A stretch of DNA of 64,000 nucleotides. Source: Chromobacterium phragmitis (GTDB lineage: Bacteria; Pseudomonadota; Gammaproteobacteria; Burkholderiales; Chromobacteriaceae). The translations under genes and the position numbers were made by a program. Position 1 is the first letter of the stretch, and each line of letters opens with the position of its first letter. Under the pieces are notes generated by a model that worked only from the letters and a program-made list of their open reading frames with translations, was not told where the DNA came from and did no database searches. The DNA lies in the NCBI RefSeq assembly GCF_003325475.1, contig NZ_CP029495.1:4588001-4652000 (forward strand), in the 5' to 3' direction. Shown here piece by piece: positions 1 to 8,735 of this stretch.

Positions 1-193
1 GGGCGATGCGCTTGTCGTGCGGCATCACGTAAGCGCGCCAGTCAGCGGTGATCACGCGGCCCTCTTCCTCATCTATCATGCCGCCGGCGTGCATTTCCAC
101 GCTGACGCCGGGCAGCGCGGCCGCTGCCTGCAGCAGCGGGGAGGCGCCGTAGCACCAGCCGCACAGCGGGTCGTAGAAGTAATGCAGTTTCAT
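1..193 (-). CDS. DsbA-family thioredoxin-like protein (N-terminal part only)
   Basis: The 64 visible residues begin MKLHYFYDPLCGWC, a beta strand leading straight into a CGWC redox motif at residues 11-14, as in DsbA-like thioredoxin-fold proteins of the FrnE/YjbH type. These proteins handle dithiol or glutathione-linked redox chemistry. No signal peptide precedes the motif, so a cytoplasmic location is likely. The gene runs off the left edge. Its start lies 5 bases after the stop of the metallo-beta-lactamase-fold gene on the same strand, so the two are probably cotranscribed. Substrate unknown. Confidence 0.75.
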   Translation of the reverse strand, partial: MKLHYFYDPLCGWCYGASPLLQAAAALPGVSVEMHAGGMIDEEEGRVITADWRAYVMPHDKRIA

Positions 194-198
194 GCTGG

Positions 199-1059
199 TC
201 ACCACTTCATCTCGCCCTTGCGCACCTTGGCGCCCAGCTCCAGCGTGGAGACTTCGGCCGCGTTCGGGTAGGCCTGCTTCATCGCCTCGATCAGCTCGCC
301 GCTGTTGCGGGTTTCGGCATTCTTGGCTTCGAAGGTCTTCAGGTAGTCGCGGGTATAGCGGATGGCGGACACGTCCATCTTGTCGCCGGCGATCATGTGG
401 CCCGGCACCACCACTTCCGGCTTCAACGCTTCCATGTCGTCCAGCTGCTTGTACCAGCCTTTGCGTTCGGCGTCGTTCTGAGTGTCGGCGGTCCATACAT
501 GCATGCCGGAGTAGATGCCCACGTTGCCGACGATGGCGCGGATGGACGGAATCCACATATAGCCGCGGTGCGCCATCACGCCCTTGGTGTCGCGCAGTTC
601 CAGCGCCTTGCCTTCCAGCATGATTTTGTCAGTCTTCAACGCGGTCGGCAGCAGCGGCTTGGCTTGCGGCGCGTTGGCGCCCATCTTCGGGCCCCAGAAC
701 GCTACCTTGCCCTTCACATTGCCCTTGATGTGGGCCAGCACTTCCGGCGCGGCCACCAGCTCGGCCTTGGGGAAAATCTGCTTCAGCACCGAAGCGCCGA
801 AATAGTAGTCCGGATCGGCCTGGCTCACGTAGATGGTTTTCAGGTTCTTGCCGCTGTCCAGCACCTTGGCGGCGATGCGGTAGGCGTCGGCGCGGGTGAA
901 GCCGGTGTCGATCAGCACGGCGTCCTTGTCGCCGGTGACCAGCACGGAAGAAACATTGAAGCTGTTGCCGTCGGCGTTGTACACCGACAGTTTCAGGTCG
1001 CCCGCATGGGCGAAACCGGCGGCGGCGAGAGCGGCGGCGATCAGGGTTTGGCGGATCAT
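199..1059 (-). CDS. Exported MBL-fold protein with degenerate metal-binding motif
   Basis: A 286-residue protein with an N-terminal signal peptide (cleavage near AHA-G, residue 19), so probably periplasmic. The fold is recognisable from VLIDTGF (residues 48-54), the segment around residues 76-88 and PGHM near residue 216. The position normally occupied by HxHxDH reads QADPDY (residues 80-85), so the histidines that bind the first metal are missing. The family is usually annotated as a hydrolase, but hydrolysis cannot be assumed here. The chosen ATG has GGAGTCACC upstream; a longer frame starting 23 codons earlier lacks such a site. It sits directly upstream of the DsbA-like gene and is divergent from the LysR gene. 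Confidence 0.8.
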   Translation of the reverse strand: MIRQTLIAAALAAAGFAHAGDLKLSVYNADGNSFNVSSVLVTGDKDAVLIDTGFTRADAYRIAAKVLDSGKNLKTIYVSQADPDYYFGASVLKQIFPKAELVAAPEVLAHIKGNVKGKVAFWGPKMGANAPQAKPLLPTALKTDKIMLEGKALELRDTKGVMAHRGYMWIPSIRAIVGNVGIYSGMHVWTADTQNDAERKGWYKQLDDMEALKPEVVVPGHMIAGDKMDVSAIRYTRDYLKTFEAKNAETRNSGELIEAMKQAYPNAAEVSTLELGAKVRKGEMKW

Positions 1060-1200
1060 AAGGTGACTCCTTGGTCTAATGCCGGCGCCCGCCGGCGGGT
1101 TGAACTGCGTTTCAATGAAGATGCGCACACTATAAGCGCAGGAATCGATCCAATAAATGGGTTAAACTGCACATTATTGTTTCTCAAATCGTACATATAA

Positions 1201-2130
1201 ATGGACCGACTCACCGCCATGCAGGTATTCGCCGAAGTCGCCCAATTGGGCAGCTTCACCGCCGCCGGCGACAAGCTGGACATGTCCCGCCCCATGGTCA
1301 CCCGTTACGTCGAAGAGCTGGAGCAATGGCTGGGCGTGCGGCTGCTGCAACGCTCCACCCGCAAAGTCACGCTCACCGACGCCGGCCTGGCCTGTCTTGC
1401 CCGCTGCCGGCAGATGCTGGAACTGGCGGACGAGGTCCGCGCCGACGCCAGCCAGCGCGACGGCCAGGTTCGGGGCCTGCTGCGCGTGGCCGCCAGCACC
1501 TCCTTCGGCCTCGCGGTGCTCGGCGACGCGGTGGCGGAGTTCAGCGAGCGCCATCCCCAGCTGCGGGTGGATCTGCAGCTGGGCGACCGCGCGGTCAACC
1601 TGATTGAAGAAAGAATAGACCTCGCCATCCGCATTACCAACGAACCCGATCCCGGCCTGGTGGGCCGCCGGCTATGCGACTGCCGCTCGCTGCTGGTGGC
1701 CTCGCCAGCCTACCTGGCCCGCCACGGCGCGCCCGCCGCGCCCGAAGACCTTGAACGCCATCGCTGCCTCAGCTACAGCAACTTCGGCCGCAGCGAATGG
1801 AAGCTGACGCGCGGCGGCGAGGAAAGGCGGGCGCGGGTGGCGGGCAACATCAGCGCCAACGAAGCCAGCGCGCTGCTCAGCGCCGCCATCGCCGGGGCCG
1901 GCGTCGCGATGCAGCCCAGCTATCTGGCCGCGCCCCATGTCAGCCGGGGCGAGCTGGTGGCCTTGCTGCCGGACTGGCAGCCCATGGTGCTGGGCATACA
2001 CGCGCTCTATCCTTCGCGGCGGCTGGTGCCGCTGGCGTTGCGCAGCCTGCTGGACTTCCTGGTCGACCGCTTCGGCGGTCCCCTGGCGCCATGGGACATC
2101 CCTACCGCGCTGGCCGGCCGCACCGCTTGA
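1201..2130 (+). CDS. LysR-family transcriptional regulator
   Basis: A 309-residue LysR-type regulator. The N-terminus MDRLTAMQVFAEVAQLGSF and the following segment form the winged helix-turn-helix (residues 1-60). The rest is the periplasmic-binding-protein-like effector domain, with the typical DLAIR near residue 140. It is divergent from the MBL-fold/DsbA-like pair, the usual layout for LysR control of a neighbouring operon, so that pair is the likely target. No Shine-Dalgarno sequence lies before the ATG, and an AT-rich TACATATAA abuts it, so the message may be leaderless or very short-leadered. Ligand unknown. Confidence 0.9.
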   Translation: MDRLTAMQVFAEVAQLGSFTAAGDKLDMSRPMVTRYVEELEQWLGVRLLQRSTRKVTLTDAGLACLARCRQMLELADEVRADASQRDGQVRGLLRVAASTSFGLAVLGDAVAEFSERHPQLRVDLQLGDRAVNLIEERIDLAIRITNEPDPGLVGRRLCDCRSLLVASPAYLARHGAPAAPEDLERHRCLSYSNFGRSEWKLTRGGEERRARVAGNISANEASALLSAAIAGAGVAMQPSYLAAPHVSRGELVALLPDWQPMVLGIHALYPSRRLVPLALRSLLDFLVDRFGGPLAPWDIPTALAGRTA

Positions 2131-2294
2131 TCGCGCCCGTTCGCTTATACCGTTCCAGCATGAGCGCATAACTTTTGCTATCGACCCGCTCGGGACGATT
2201 GCCTGCGCCCGCCAGATCGCCTAAGCTCAGCTACAAGACCACCCGGCGGACAAGCCGGAGCCGTGCAACCCGTATCAGAAGTGGAATCACGCCG

Positions 2295-3077
2295 ATGTGC
2301 CAGCTGCTGGGCATGAATTGCAATATCCCGACCGACATCCTGTTCTCATTCGAAGGCTTTCACCGCCGCGGCGGCCTCACCGACCACCATGCCGACGGCT
2401 GGGGCATCGCTTTCTTCGAAGACAAAGGCTGCCGGGTGTTTCTCGACGACAAGCCATCGGTGGAATCCCCGGTCGCCGATCTGGTGCGACGCTACCCGAT
2501 CAAATCGGAAAACGTGATCGCCCACATCCGCAAAGCGACCCAGGGCGTGGTCAACCTGGCCAACACCCACCCCTTCATGCGCGAGATGTGGGGCCAGTAC
2601 TGGATATTCGCCCACAACGGCAATCTGGACGGTTTCCAGCCTGAGCAAGGCCGGCACTACCGCCCGGTCGGCACCACCGACTCCGAGCGCGCGTTCTGCC
2701 ATCTGATGGAAAGGCTGCGCGCCAAATGGGCGGAGCCGCCGGAACTGGAAGCGTTGTTCGAAGAAGTGGCTCGACTGGCCGACGAAATCAGCGCCAGCGG
2801 CGTGTTCAACTTCATGCTCAGCAACGGCGAGGCGCTGTTCGTACACTGCTCCACCCATTTGCACTACATCATCCGCCGCGCGCCGTTCGATACCGCCCAC
2901 CTGGTGGACGACGACGTCAGCGTCGACTTTTCCGCCGTCACCACCCCGCGCGACCAGGTGGCGATGATCGCCACCCAGCCGCTGACCGACAACGAGAGCT
3001 GGACCGCGCTGTCGCCCGGCGAACTGATCCTGTTCCGCGACGGCGCGCCGTTGCTGGTCCGCAAACCAGCCGCCTGA
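2295..3077 (+). CDS. Class II glutamine amidotransferase (YafJ-like)
   Basis: A 260-residue stand-alone class II (Ntn) glutamine amidotransferase domain. Met removal would expose Cys2 (MCQLLGMNC), the N-terminal nucleophile that releases ammonia from glutamine. HADGWGIAF (around residue 32) and the NTHPF and FAHNGNLDGF segments (near residues 92 and 109) are family hallmarks. E. coli YafJ is of similar size. The in-frame start 40 codons upstream would bury the nucleophile, so the ATG at 2295 is used. No synthase partner domain is attached and the physiological acceptor is unknown. The next gene starts 57 bases downstream on the same strand. Confidence 0.88.
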   Translation: MCQLLGMNCNIPTDILFSFEGFHRRGGLTDHHADGWGIAFFEDKGCRVFLDDKPSVESPVADLVRRYPIKSENVIAHIRKATQGVVNLANTHPFMREMWGQYWIFAHNGNLDGFQPEQGRHYRPVGTTDSERAFCHLMERLRAKWAEPPELEALFEEVARLADEISASGVFNFMLSNGEALFVHCSTHLHYIIRRAPFDTAHLVDDDVSVDFSAVTTPRDQVAMIATQPLTDNESWTALSPGELILFRDGAPLLVRKPAA

Positions 3078-3134
3078 CACCCGGGCGGCGATAGCGGTTA
3101 TGCTGAAGGAAACCATCCTCGGCACGGAACCGCC

Positions 3135-4940
3135 ATGAGCCGCTTCGACCTCAGCCAGCCGCCGTTCGACAACCTCAGCCCCGCCGAGCGCGATGCGCTG
3201 GAGGCGCGCGCCGATATCGTTTACTACGCCGACGACGCGCAGATCATCGGCCCAGGCCAGTCGATAGACGCGCTTTACATGGTGATCAAGGGCGTGGTGT
3301 GCGAGCTGTCCGATGACGAAATCCTGTCCCGCTATCATTTGCGCGACGTGTTCGACGCCCGCGCCCTGGTCTCCGCCCGCGCGGCCAGCCGCTTCGTCGC
3401 CGAGGAGGAAACGCTGCTGCTGGCGATGCCACGCGACGCGGTGCTGGCGCTGACCGACAGCAACCCGCGCTTCGGCGCCTATTTCTACGCCGGCGTCGCC
3501 GAAAAGATGGGCATGCTCGCCCAGCGCGCCGGCTACCGCGAGCTGCAAACCCTGCTGGCCGCCACCATCCGCGACGCCGGCTGCCGACAGCCGGTGTTCA
3601 TCGATGCCGCCGACAGCATCCGCGACGCCGCGGCCGCGATGAAGGCGCGCCGCAGCAAGTCTGTGCTGGTGCGCGACGGCGAACGGCTGGGCATCTTCAC
3701 CACCACCGATTTTCGCGATGTGATCCTGAACGGCGTGGCCGGCACGGAACCGGTCGGCCGGCATTGCGGCTACCAGCTGCTGACCATAGACATCGACGAT
3801 TTCCTGTTCAACGCGCTGCTATTGATGACGCAGCGCAATCTGCGCCGGCTGGTGGTGACCGAAAACGGCCAGGCGGTCGGCATCCTGGCCCAGGTGGACG
3901 TGCTGTCCTACTTCTCCAACCACTCCCACCTGATCGTCCAGCGGCTGGACCGCGCCGAAACGCTGGACGAGCTGGCGGACATCGCCGGCCAGATAGACAG
4001 GCTGGTGCGGATACTGTCCGGCCACGGCGTGAAGCCGCAGCAGCTGGGCCGATTGGTGCAGGCGCTGAACGCCAGGCTGTTCGCCCGCGCCTGGAGGATG
4101 ATCGCCTCGCCGCGGCTGGCGGAGAACAGCTGCCTGCTGGCGATGGGATCGGAAGGGCGAGGCGAGCAGATCCTCAAGACCGACCAGGACAATATGCTGC
4201 TGCTGCGCGACGGAGAAGATCTTCCCGAAGCCGCCGCCTGTTGCGACGCCTTCTCCGCCGCCCTCGCCCGCTTCGGCTATCCGCCCTGCCCCGGCGGCGT
4301 GATGGTCAGCAATCCGCAGTGGCGGCTAAGCCGCAACGCCATGCGCGACCGCATCTATGGCTGGCTGACCCGTCCCGACGGCGAAAGCATGATGCGACTG
4401 GCCATCTTCTGCGACGCCGACCCCGTCTGCGGCGACGCCTCGCTGCTGGCCGACTGCCGCGACTATCTGCAAGCGCGGCTGCAAGACGACGCCGGCTTCT
4501 TTTCGCGCTTCGCCCGCGCCGTAGATCTGTTCGATACTCCGCTGGGGCCCTTCTCGCGGCTGCGCACCCGCGTGCGCGACGGCCGCGAATTGCTGGACCT
4601 GAAAAAGGGCGGCATCTTCCCGCTGGTGCACGGCCTGCGCGCGCTGGCGCTGGAAAATGGCATCGCCGCCGCCGCCAGCGCCGAGCGCGCCCGGCAGCTG
4701 GCTCTGGCCGGAAAGCTGGACGCGCGGCTTGCCGACGACATCCAGGAAGCGCTGGGTTTCCTGTCCCAATTGCGGCTGGAGCGCGGCCTGAGCCGGCTGG
4801 ACGCGGGCCAGCCACCCGACAATCTGATCGAGCCGGAAAGCCTGTCCACGCTGGAGCGCGACCTGCTCAAGGACGCGCTGGCGGTGGTCAAGCGTTTCAA
4901 GGCCCAATTGCGCCACCACTACCGGCTGGGGAGCTTCTGA
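3135..4940 (+). CDS. cNMP-binding-like / CBS / DUF294 nucleotidyltransferase-like protein
   Basis: A 601-residue multidomain signalling protein. Residues about 15-110 resemble a cyclic-nucleotide-binding (cupin) domain. Residues about 150-275 are a CBS pair (VFIDAADSIRDAAAAM; LLTIDIDDFLFNAL). From about residue 290 comes the DUF294 nucleotidyltransferase-like domain with MGSEGRGEQ and TDQDN (around residues 337-352), as in GlnD-type enzymes, then the helical DUF294 C-terminal domain. No transmembrane segments are seen. The stop overlaps the start of the exonuclease gene by one base (TGATG), so the two are translationally coupled. This pairing is common in proteobacteria; a role in sensing or nucleotidylation is inferred only. 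Confidence 0.88.
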   Translation: MSRFDLSQPPFDNLSPAERDALEARADIVYYADDAQIIGPGQSIDALYMVIKGVVCELSDDEILSRYHLRDVFDARALVSARAASRFVAEEETLLLAMPRDAVLALTDSNPRFGAYFYAGVAEKMGMLAQRAGYRELQTLLAATIRDAGCRQPVFIDAADSIRDAAAAMKARRSKSVLVRDGERLGIFTTTDFRDVILNGVAGTEPVGRHCGYQLLTIDIDDFLFNALLLMTQRNLRRLVVTENGQAVGILAQVDVLSYFSNHSHLIVQRLDRAETLDELADIAGQIDRLVRILSGHGVKPQQLGRLVQALNARLFARAWRMIASPRLAENSCLLAMGSEGRGEQILKTDQDNMLLLRDGEDLPEAAACCDAFSAALARFGYPPCPGGVMVSNPQWRLSRNAMRDRIYGWLTRPDGESMMRLAIFCDADPVCGDASLLADCRDYLQARLQDDAGFFSRFARAVDLFDTPLGPFSRLRTRVRDGRELLDLKKGGIFPLVHGLRALALENGIAAAASAERARQLALAGKLDARLADDIQEALGFLSQLRLERGLSRLDAGQPPDNLIEPESLSTLERDLLKDALAVVKRFKAQLRHHYRLGSF

Positions 4941-5548
4941 TGCTGGCCACGTTGCGGCGGCGCTGGCTGCTCGCCCGGCTGCGCGATCCGGCCCGCGCCG
5001 CCCTGCTCGACGAGCATCCGGACGAAATCGTCAGCCTGGACTGCGAAACCACCAGCCTGAACGCCGCCGAGGCTGAATTGCTGGCGATAGGCGCGGTCAG
5101 GCTGCGCGGCGACCGCATCCTGCACAGCGAAGCGCTGTGCCTGCTGGTCAGGCCGGAGGCGGAGCCCAGCGCCGGCAATATCGCCGTGCACGGCCTGCGC
5201 CGGCGCGACCTGGCGGAAGGCATTCCGCCGCGGGAGGCGGTGGAGCGGCTGCTGGATTTTATCGGCGGCCGGCCGCTGCTGGGCTATTACCTGGAATACG
5301 ACATCGCTGTGCTGGACAAGTATGTGAAACCGCTGCTGGGCATAGGCCTGCCGCAACGGCGGATCGAGCTGTCCGCCCGCTACTACGATTACCGCTTCCG
5401 CCAGCGTCCGGACGCCAACATCGACCTCAGCCTGGATGCGCTGCACCAGGCGCTGGACATGCCAGCATTGCCGCGCCACGACGCGCTCAACGACGCGCTG
5501 AGCGCCGCGATGCTGTACCAGGCGTTGCGCCGGCGAGGCTTCGGCTAG
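4940..5548 (+). CDS. DnaQ-like 3'-5' exonuclease
   Basis: A 202-residue DEDDh exonuclease of the DNA polymerase III epsilon family. Exo I is SLDCETTSLN (about residues 32-41), Exo II YYLEYDIAVLDK (about residues 116-127) and Exo III HDALNDALSA (about residues 180-189). Four acidic residues and the histidine are present, so it should be active on 3' ends. It lacks the C-terminal polymerase-binding extension of replicative DnaQ. It is coupled by TGATG to the CBS/DUF294 gene, a recurring partnership, so it probably acts with that protein rather than in replication. Confidence 0.88.
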   Translation: MLATLRRRWLLARLRDPARAALLDEHPDEIVSLDCETTSLNAAEAELLAIGAVRLRGDRILHSEALCLLVRPEAEPSAGNIAVHGLRRRDLAEGIPPREAVERLLDFIGGRPLLGYYLEYDIAVLDKYVKPLLGIGLPQRRIELSARYYDYRFRQRPDANIDLSLDALHQALDMPALPRHDALNDALSAAMLYQALRRRGFG

Positions 5549-5850
5549 GGGTTCGCCCCCGCTCGGGCAAGCTTTCAATCCGCAGCTTGCGCCGCAACAT
5601 CTGCAAACACTTACCGGAGAAAACTGTCCATCCCTGGCACGGCTATTGCTTGACAACTCACAGCCAAGCCATTGTTTCCTATGGAAAATCATAAAATCCA
5701 ATATTCCCATCGGCGACGACGGCAGGCAGCGACAACAAGGCGGCAATAATTGCCGGCCGCGCGGGAGCCTCGCTCCAGCCGGCCGCCGCCAAGGACAGCA
5801 GCGGATCCGTGTAGCGCTGCCCGGCAACCTCGTTTTCCAGGAGAAGCACC
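5549..5850. other. Non-coding gap between the exonuclease and low-complexity genes
   Basis: 302 bases without a convincing gene. A TTGACA hexamer at 5650-5655 could be a -35 element for the downstream gene, but no good -10 lies at 17 bases. A short inverted repeat around GGCAATAATTGCC lies near 5744. The ribosome-binding site CAGGAGAAG sits just before the ATG at 5851. Nothing else was recognised. Confidence 0.5.
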
Positions 5851-6525
5851 ATGTCCGTAAGCAGCACCGACACTTCCAACGGCTATTGGCAACAACGGCA
5901 GTCGCTGCACCAGCAGCGCAGGCATGACTTCAGCCAGCTCACCCAGTCCGTCCAGCAGGGCGACCTCGCCGGCGCGCAGCAGGCGCTGGCCGCGCTGCAG
6001 CAGTTGAGCGGAAACCCCAACGCCGGCAGCGGCTCCGACTTCAGCGCCATGCTGACCAACGCGATCTCCGCGACTTCGTCAGCCTCTGGCGCCTCGGCTA
6101 CCAACGCCGACAATCCCTTCGCCTCTCTGAACGCAGCCCAAAACGCGTCGTCCGGCTCCAGCGGGGGCAATACCATTGCCTCGCTGCTGAACGCGCTGGG
6201 CCAGGATTTGCAGGCCGGCAACCTGAGCCAGGCGCAGCAAGCCTTCCAGCAACTGCAGCAAGGCCTGCAACAGGCCGACGCCGCCCAGCCTTCCAGCGGC
6301 CATCATCGCCACCACCATCGCCATGGCGGCGGCGAACAGCAACAGCAGAACGACAGCCTGGCCAGCGTGCTGGGCGCGGCCAGCGGCAACGCCGCCTCCG
6401 GCAACAACGCCGGCAGCGCGCTCGCCTCCCTCAATCAACAACAAACCCAGGCGGCGCTCAGCCTGTTCCAGGCCAACGCCGGCGGCAACGACATCGGCAG
6501 CCTGCTGATGGCCATGTCCATCTGA
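5851..6525 (+). CDS. Gln/Ser/Ala-rich low-complexity protein, unknown function
   Basis: A 224-residue protein not assigned to a characterised family. Two similar segments (about residues 37-52 and 121-140) share the pattern DL/NL..AQQA...LQQ, a short helical repeat also common in uncharacterised proteobacterial proteins. They are separated by Ser/Asn/Ala-rich linkers. A cluster HHRHHHRH lies at residues 151-158 and could bind metal. There is no signal peptide or membrane segment. The ATG has a good AGGAGA site 6 bases upstream, and the gene is followed by a strong hairpin, so it is a self-contained unit. Composition suggests disordered or surface-type behaviour; this is inference. Confidence 0.7.
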   Translation: MSVSSTDTSNGYWQQRQSLHQQRRHDFSQLTQSVQQGDLAGAQQALAALQQLSGNPNAGSGSDFSAMLTNAISATSSASGASATNADNPFASLNAAQNASSGSSGGNTIASLLNALGQDLQAGNLSQAQQAFQQLQQGLQQADAAQPSSGHHRHHHRHGGGEQQQQNDSLASVLGAASGNAASGNNAGSALASLNQQQTQAALSLFQANAGGNDIGSLLMAMSI

Positions 6526-6541
6526 ACCGCCGCGCCGGCAA

Positions 6542-6571
6542 GCGGAACGGACGCCCAGGCGTCCGTTCCGC
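6542..6571. terminator. Hairpin between convergent genes
   Basis: A perfect inverted repeat of about 13 bases per arm around CGGAACGGACGC, with a very short loop. It lies between the ends of two convergent genes. There is no long T run on either side, so it may act as a bidirectional terminator or as a 3' stabiliser. Confidence 0.6.
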
Positions 6572-6588
6572 GTGTTCCGACAATGGGA

Positions 6589-8211
6589 CTACACCCTGAA
6601 CCGGGATACCGTGGCGCGCATTTCCGCCGCCAGTTCGTTCAACCGTTCGGCCGCAGCAGCAGTGGCGCCCGCCGTCTCGCTTCCCTCGCCGGACAGCTGG
6701 GCGATGCGCTCCAGTTGCTGGGCGATGGCGGTGCTGGATTCAGCCTGCTCGCCTATCGCCGCCGCGATCTCGCCCACCAACTCCACCGCCTCGCCGGCCC
6801 TGCCGCTGATCTGGGTGATGGTGGCGCCCGCCTCGCCGGCCGATTGCTCGCAGCCGCGCACCTCGCCCACCACCTTGTCCATGTGGCGCACCGCGTCATG
6901 CGACTGCTGCTGCATCTCCTGGATCATGCCGTCTATCTGCAGCGTGGCCTGGGCGGTGCGTTCTGCCAACTGCCTCACCTCGTCCGCCACCACCGCGAAA
7001 CCTCGGCCCATCTCGCCGGCCCGCGCGGCCTCGATAGACGCGTTCAGCGCCAGCAGATTGGTCTGGTCCGCCACGCCCTTGATCACCTCGGTCACGCTGC
7101 CGATCGCCGTCACCTTGTCCTTGAGCTTGTCCACGGTGCCCGCGGCCTCCTTCACCGTCGTCACCGAGGACTGGATCTGCTCCACCGTGCGCAAAATCAC
7201 CCGTTCGCCCTCCTCCGCCAGCCGGCCGGATTCGCCGCTGACCCGGCTGGCCTCCCGCGCCCGGTCTCGCACGTGGGCGATGCTGACGGTCAATTGCTCC
7301 ACCGAGGCAGCCATGCTGGCGCATGCCTGCGACGACGACTCGGCGCTCGCGGCCAGCTCGCCCGCCGTCTCGCGCATGCCGCGCGCTGAATCGGCGACGC
7401 CGCCTACCTTGCCGCTGACTTCGGCGAAGCTGTTTTGCAAGGTTTGCAGCAGCGAGTCCAGCGCCCGCATCGCATCGGCGATTTCGTCATTGCCGCCGGT
7501 CTGGGTGCGCCGGGTGAAATCCAGCCGACGCGCCACATCCTCCACCGCGTCCCGCGCCTGCTCCAATGGCTGGGTGATGGATCGCCGCAACAAGTAGCCG
7601 GCGACCAGCAGCACCGCCACGCCCAGGACAATGATGGCGATCATGAAACTGACGGTGGCCGCGTAGCCGGATTCGGCATTGGACCTTTCCCCCCCCGCGT
7701 CTTCGCGGCTGGTCTTGACCATGTCCTCCACCAGGTCTCCCATCTTTCCGGCCGCGCCGTTGATCTTGGGGTTGTAGACCGGCGGCGGATGGTCCGGATC
7801 GGCCTTGGCGGCCGCGATCAGCGGCGCCACCGCGTCGCGGTACTCGCCCAGCAAACCCTGGAACTGCTCGCTCTTGCTCAACTGCTCCGCGGCCAACGGC
7901 AGGGCCCGATAAGCATCCAACAAGCGCCCCAGCGCCTCGCGATGGCGGCCGATGCCCTCTTCCGCCTTCTGCTTGACCGCCAGATCGCGCGAAGCCAGCA
8001 ATCGCAATGTCTCCAGCCTCATGCTGGTGAGCTCGGAACTGAGACTGCGGGAGATGTCCACCTCGGCCAGGGACACCTCGTCCAGCTTGCGCAATTGCTG
8101 CTGGGTCGATGCCAGGCGCTGCAGGCTGACGCCGCCCAGCAACAGAAATGCCGCGATGGAAAGGAGAATCAAGGCGGCAATGCGCCAACCGACATTCAAA
8201 CGCAATTTCAT
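6589..8211 (-). CDS. Methyl-accepting chemotaxis protein
   Basis: A 540-residue chemoreceptor. A first membrane span lies at about residues 8-28. A periplasmic four-helix-bundle-like sensor region of about 160 residues follows, then a second span at about residues 190-212, a HAMP domain and the cytoplasmic signalling domain. Its hairpin tip is clear (IKGVADQTNLLALNASIEA and following GRGFAVVADEVR). It passes ligand signals to CheA/CheW. The frame can extend 11 codons upstream to a TTG without a ribosome site; the ATG at 8211, preceded by a GGGG-containing purine stretch, is preferred. No chemotaxis kinase genes are nearby, so it is an orphan receptor. Ligand unknown. Confidence 0.93.
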   Translation of the reverse strand: MKLRLNVGWRIAALILLSIAAFLLLGGVSLQRLASTQQQLRKLDEVSLAEVDISRSLSSELTSMRLETLRLLASRDLAVKQKAEEGIGRHREALGRLLDAYRALPLAAEQLSKSEQFQGLLGEYRDAVAPLIAAAKADPDHPPPVYNPKINGAAGKMGDLVEDMVKTSREDAGGERSNAESGYAATVSFMIAIIVLGVAVLLVAGYLLRRSITQPLEQARDAVEDVARRLDFTRRTQTGGNDEIADAMRALDSLLQTLQNSFAEVSGKVGGVADSARGMRETAGELAASAESSSQACASMAASVEQLTVSIAHVRDRAREASRVSGESGRLAEEGERVILRTVEQIQSSVTTVKEAAGTVDKLKDKVTAIGSVTEVIKGVADQTNLLALNASIEAARAGEMGRGFAVVADEVRQLAERTAQATLQIDGMIQEMQQQSHDAVRHMDKVVGEVRGCEQSAGEAGATITQISGRAGEAVELVGEIAAAIGEQAESSTAIAQQLERIAQLSGEGSETAGATAAAAERLNELAAEMRATVSRFRV

Positions 8212-8427
8212 GTCCAACACCCCACTTTGTCCTTGAAAGAACAATTCAACTCAGTGTAGACCAGCTTGCGCCGCATCCTCGCGCCGCGTCAGCGGAGGCC
8301 AACGTGCATAATTCGCGTCAGGATATTCATTTGCGAAAACGCAGATTTTCTTTGGAAAATGTTGAACGCATATAAAAGCGGAGTAAAATCCAACAGCGTT
8401 CGTTCTCAACCACAAAGGCGCTCGATC

Positions 8428-8625
8428 ATGAAACCCGGTAATGCCGACGCGGACGGCCCCAGTCCGCGCAATCTGCTGCAATACTGGCTGCGCAAGCTCA
8501 GCGGCTCCCGCCTGAGCGTCCATGACAAACTGCACTACGAACCCATGCAGGAGGAGTTGCTGCTCAACCTGATGGTGATCGTCTGCATCCTGCTGCTCGC
8601 CGTATACGCCTACCTGCGCCAATAA
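8428..8625 (+). CDS. Small single-span membrane protein
   Basis: A 65-residue ORF. A polar N-terminal half (about 45 residues) is followed by one hydrophobic span (NLMVIVCILLLAVYAYL) at the extreme C-terminus, giving a tail-anchored-like topology. An AT-rich CATATAAAAG lies about 60 bases upstream and could be a -10 element. It is divergent from the chemoreceptor and stands alone before a secreted-protein gene. The family was not recognised. Codon composition matches the neighbours, so it is probably real. Confidence 0.55.
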   Translation: MKPGNADADGPSPRNLLQYWLRKLSGSRLSVHDKLHYEPMQEELLLNLMVIVCILLLAVYAYLRQ

Positions 8626-8735
8626 GCCCCTGCTATTCGCTCACGGACTCTCCACGGGCCTCCTGCTCGCCGCGACGCCGAACTATGCTGTCAACAAGTT
8701 GTCATCGCATGATCGCTTCCGACAAAGGCTTTTCC

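Noticed and set aside
2346..3764. A 472-codon reverse-strand frame
   Set aside because: It lies opposite the glutamine amidotransferase and the CBS/DUF294 gene and has no recognisable motif.
8685..8735. Earlier start for the DUF3313-like gene
   Set aside because: It would put 17 residues before an evident signal peptide.
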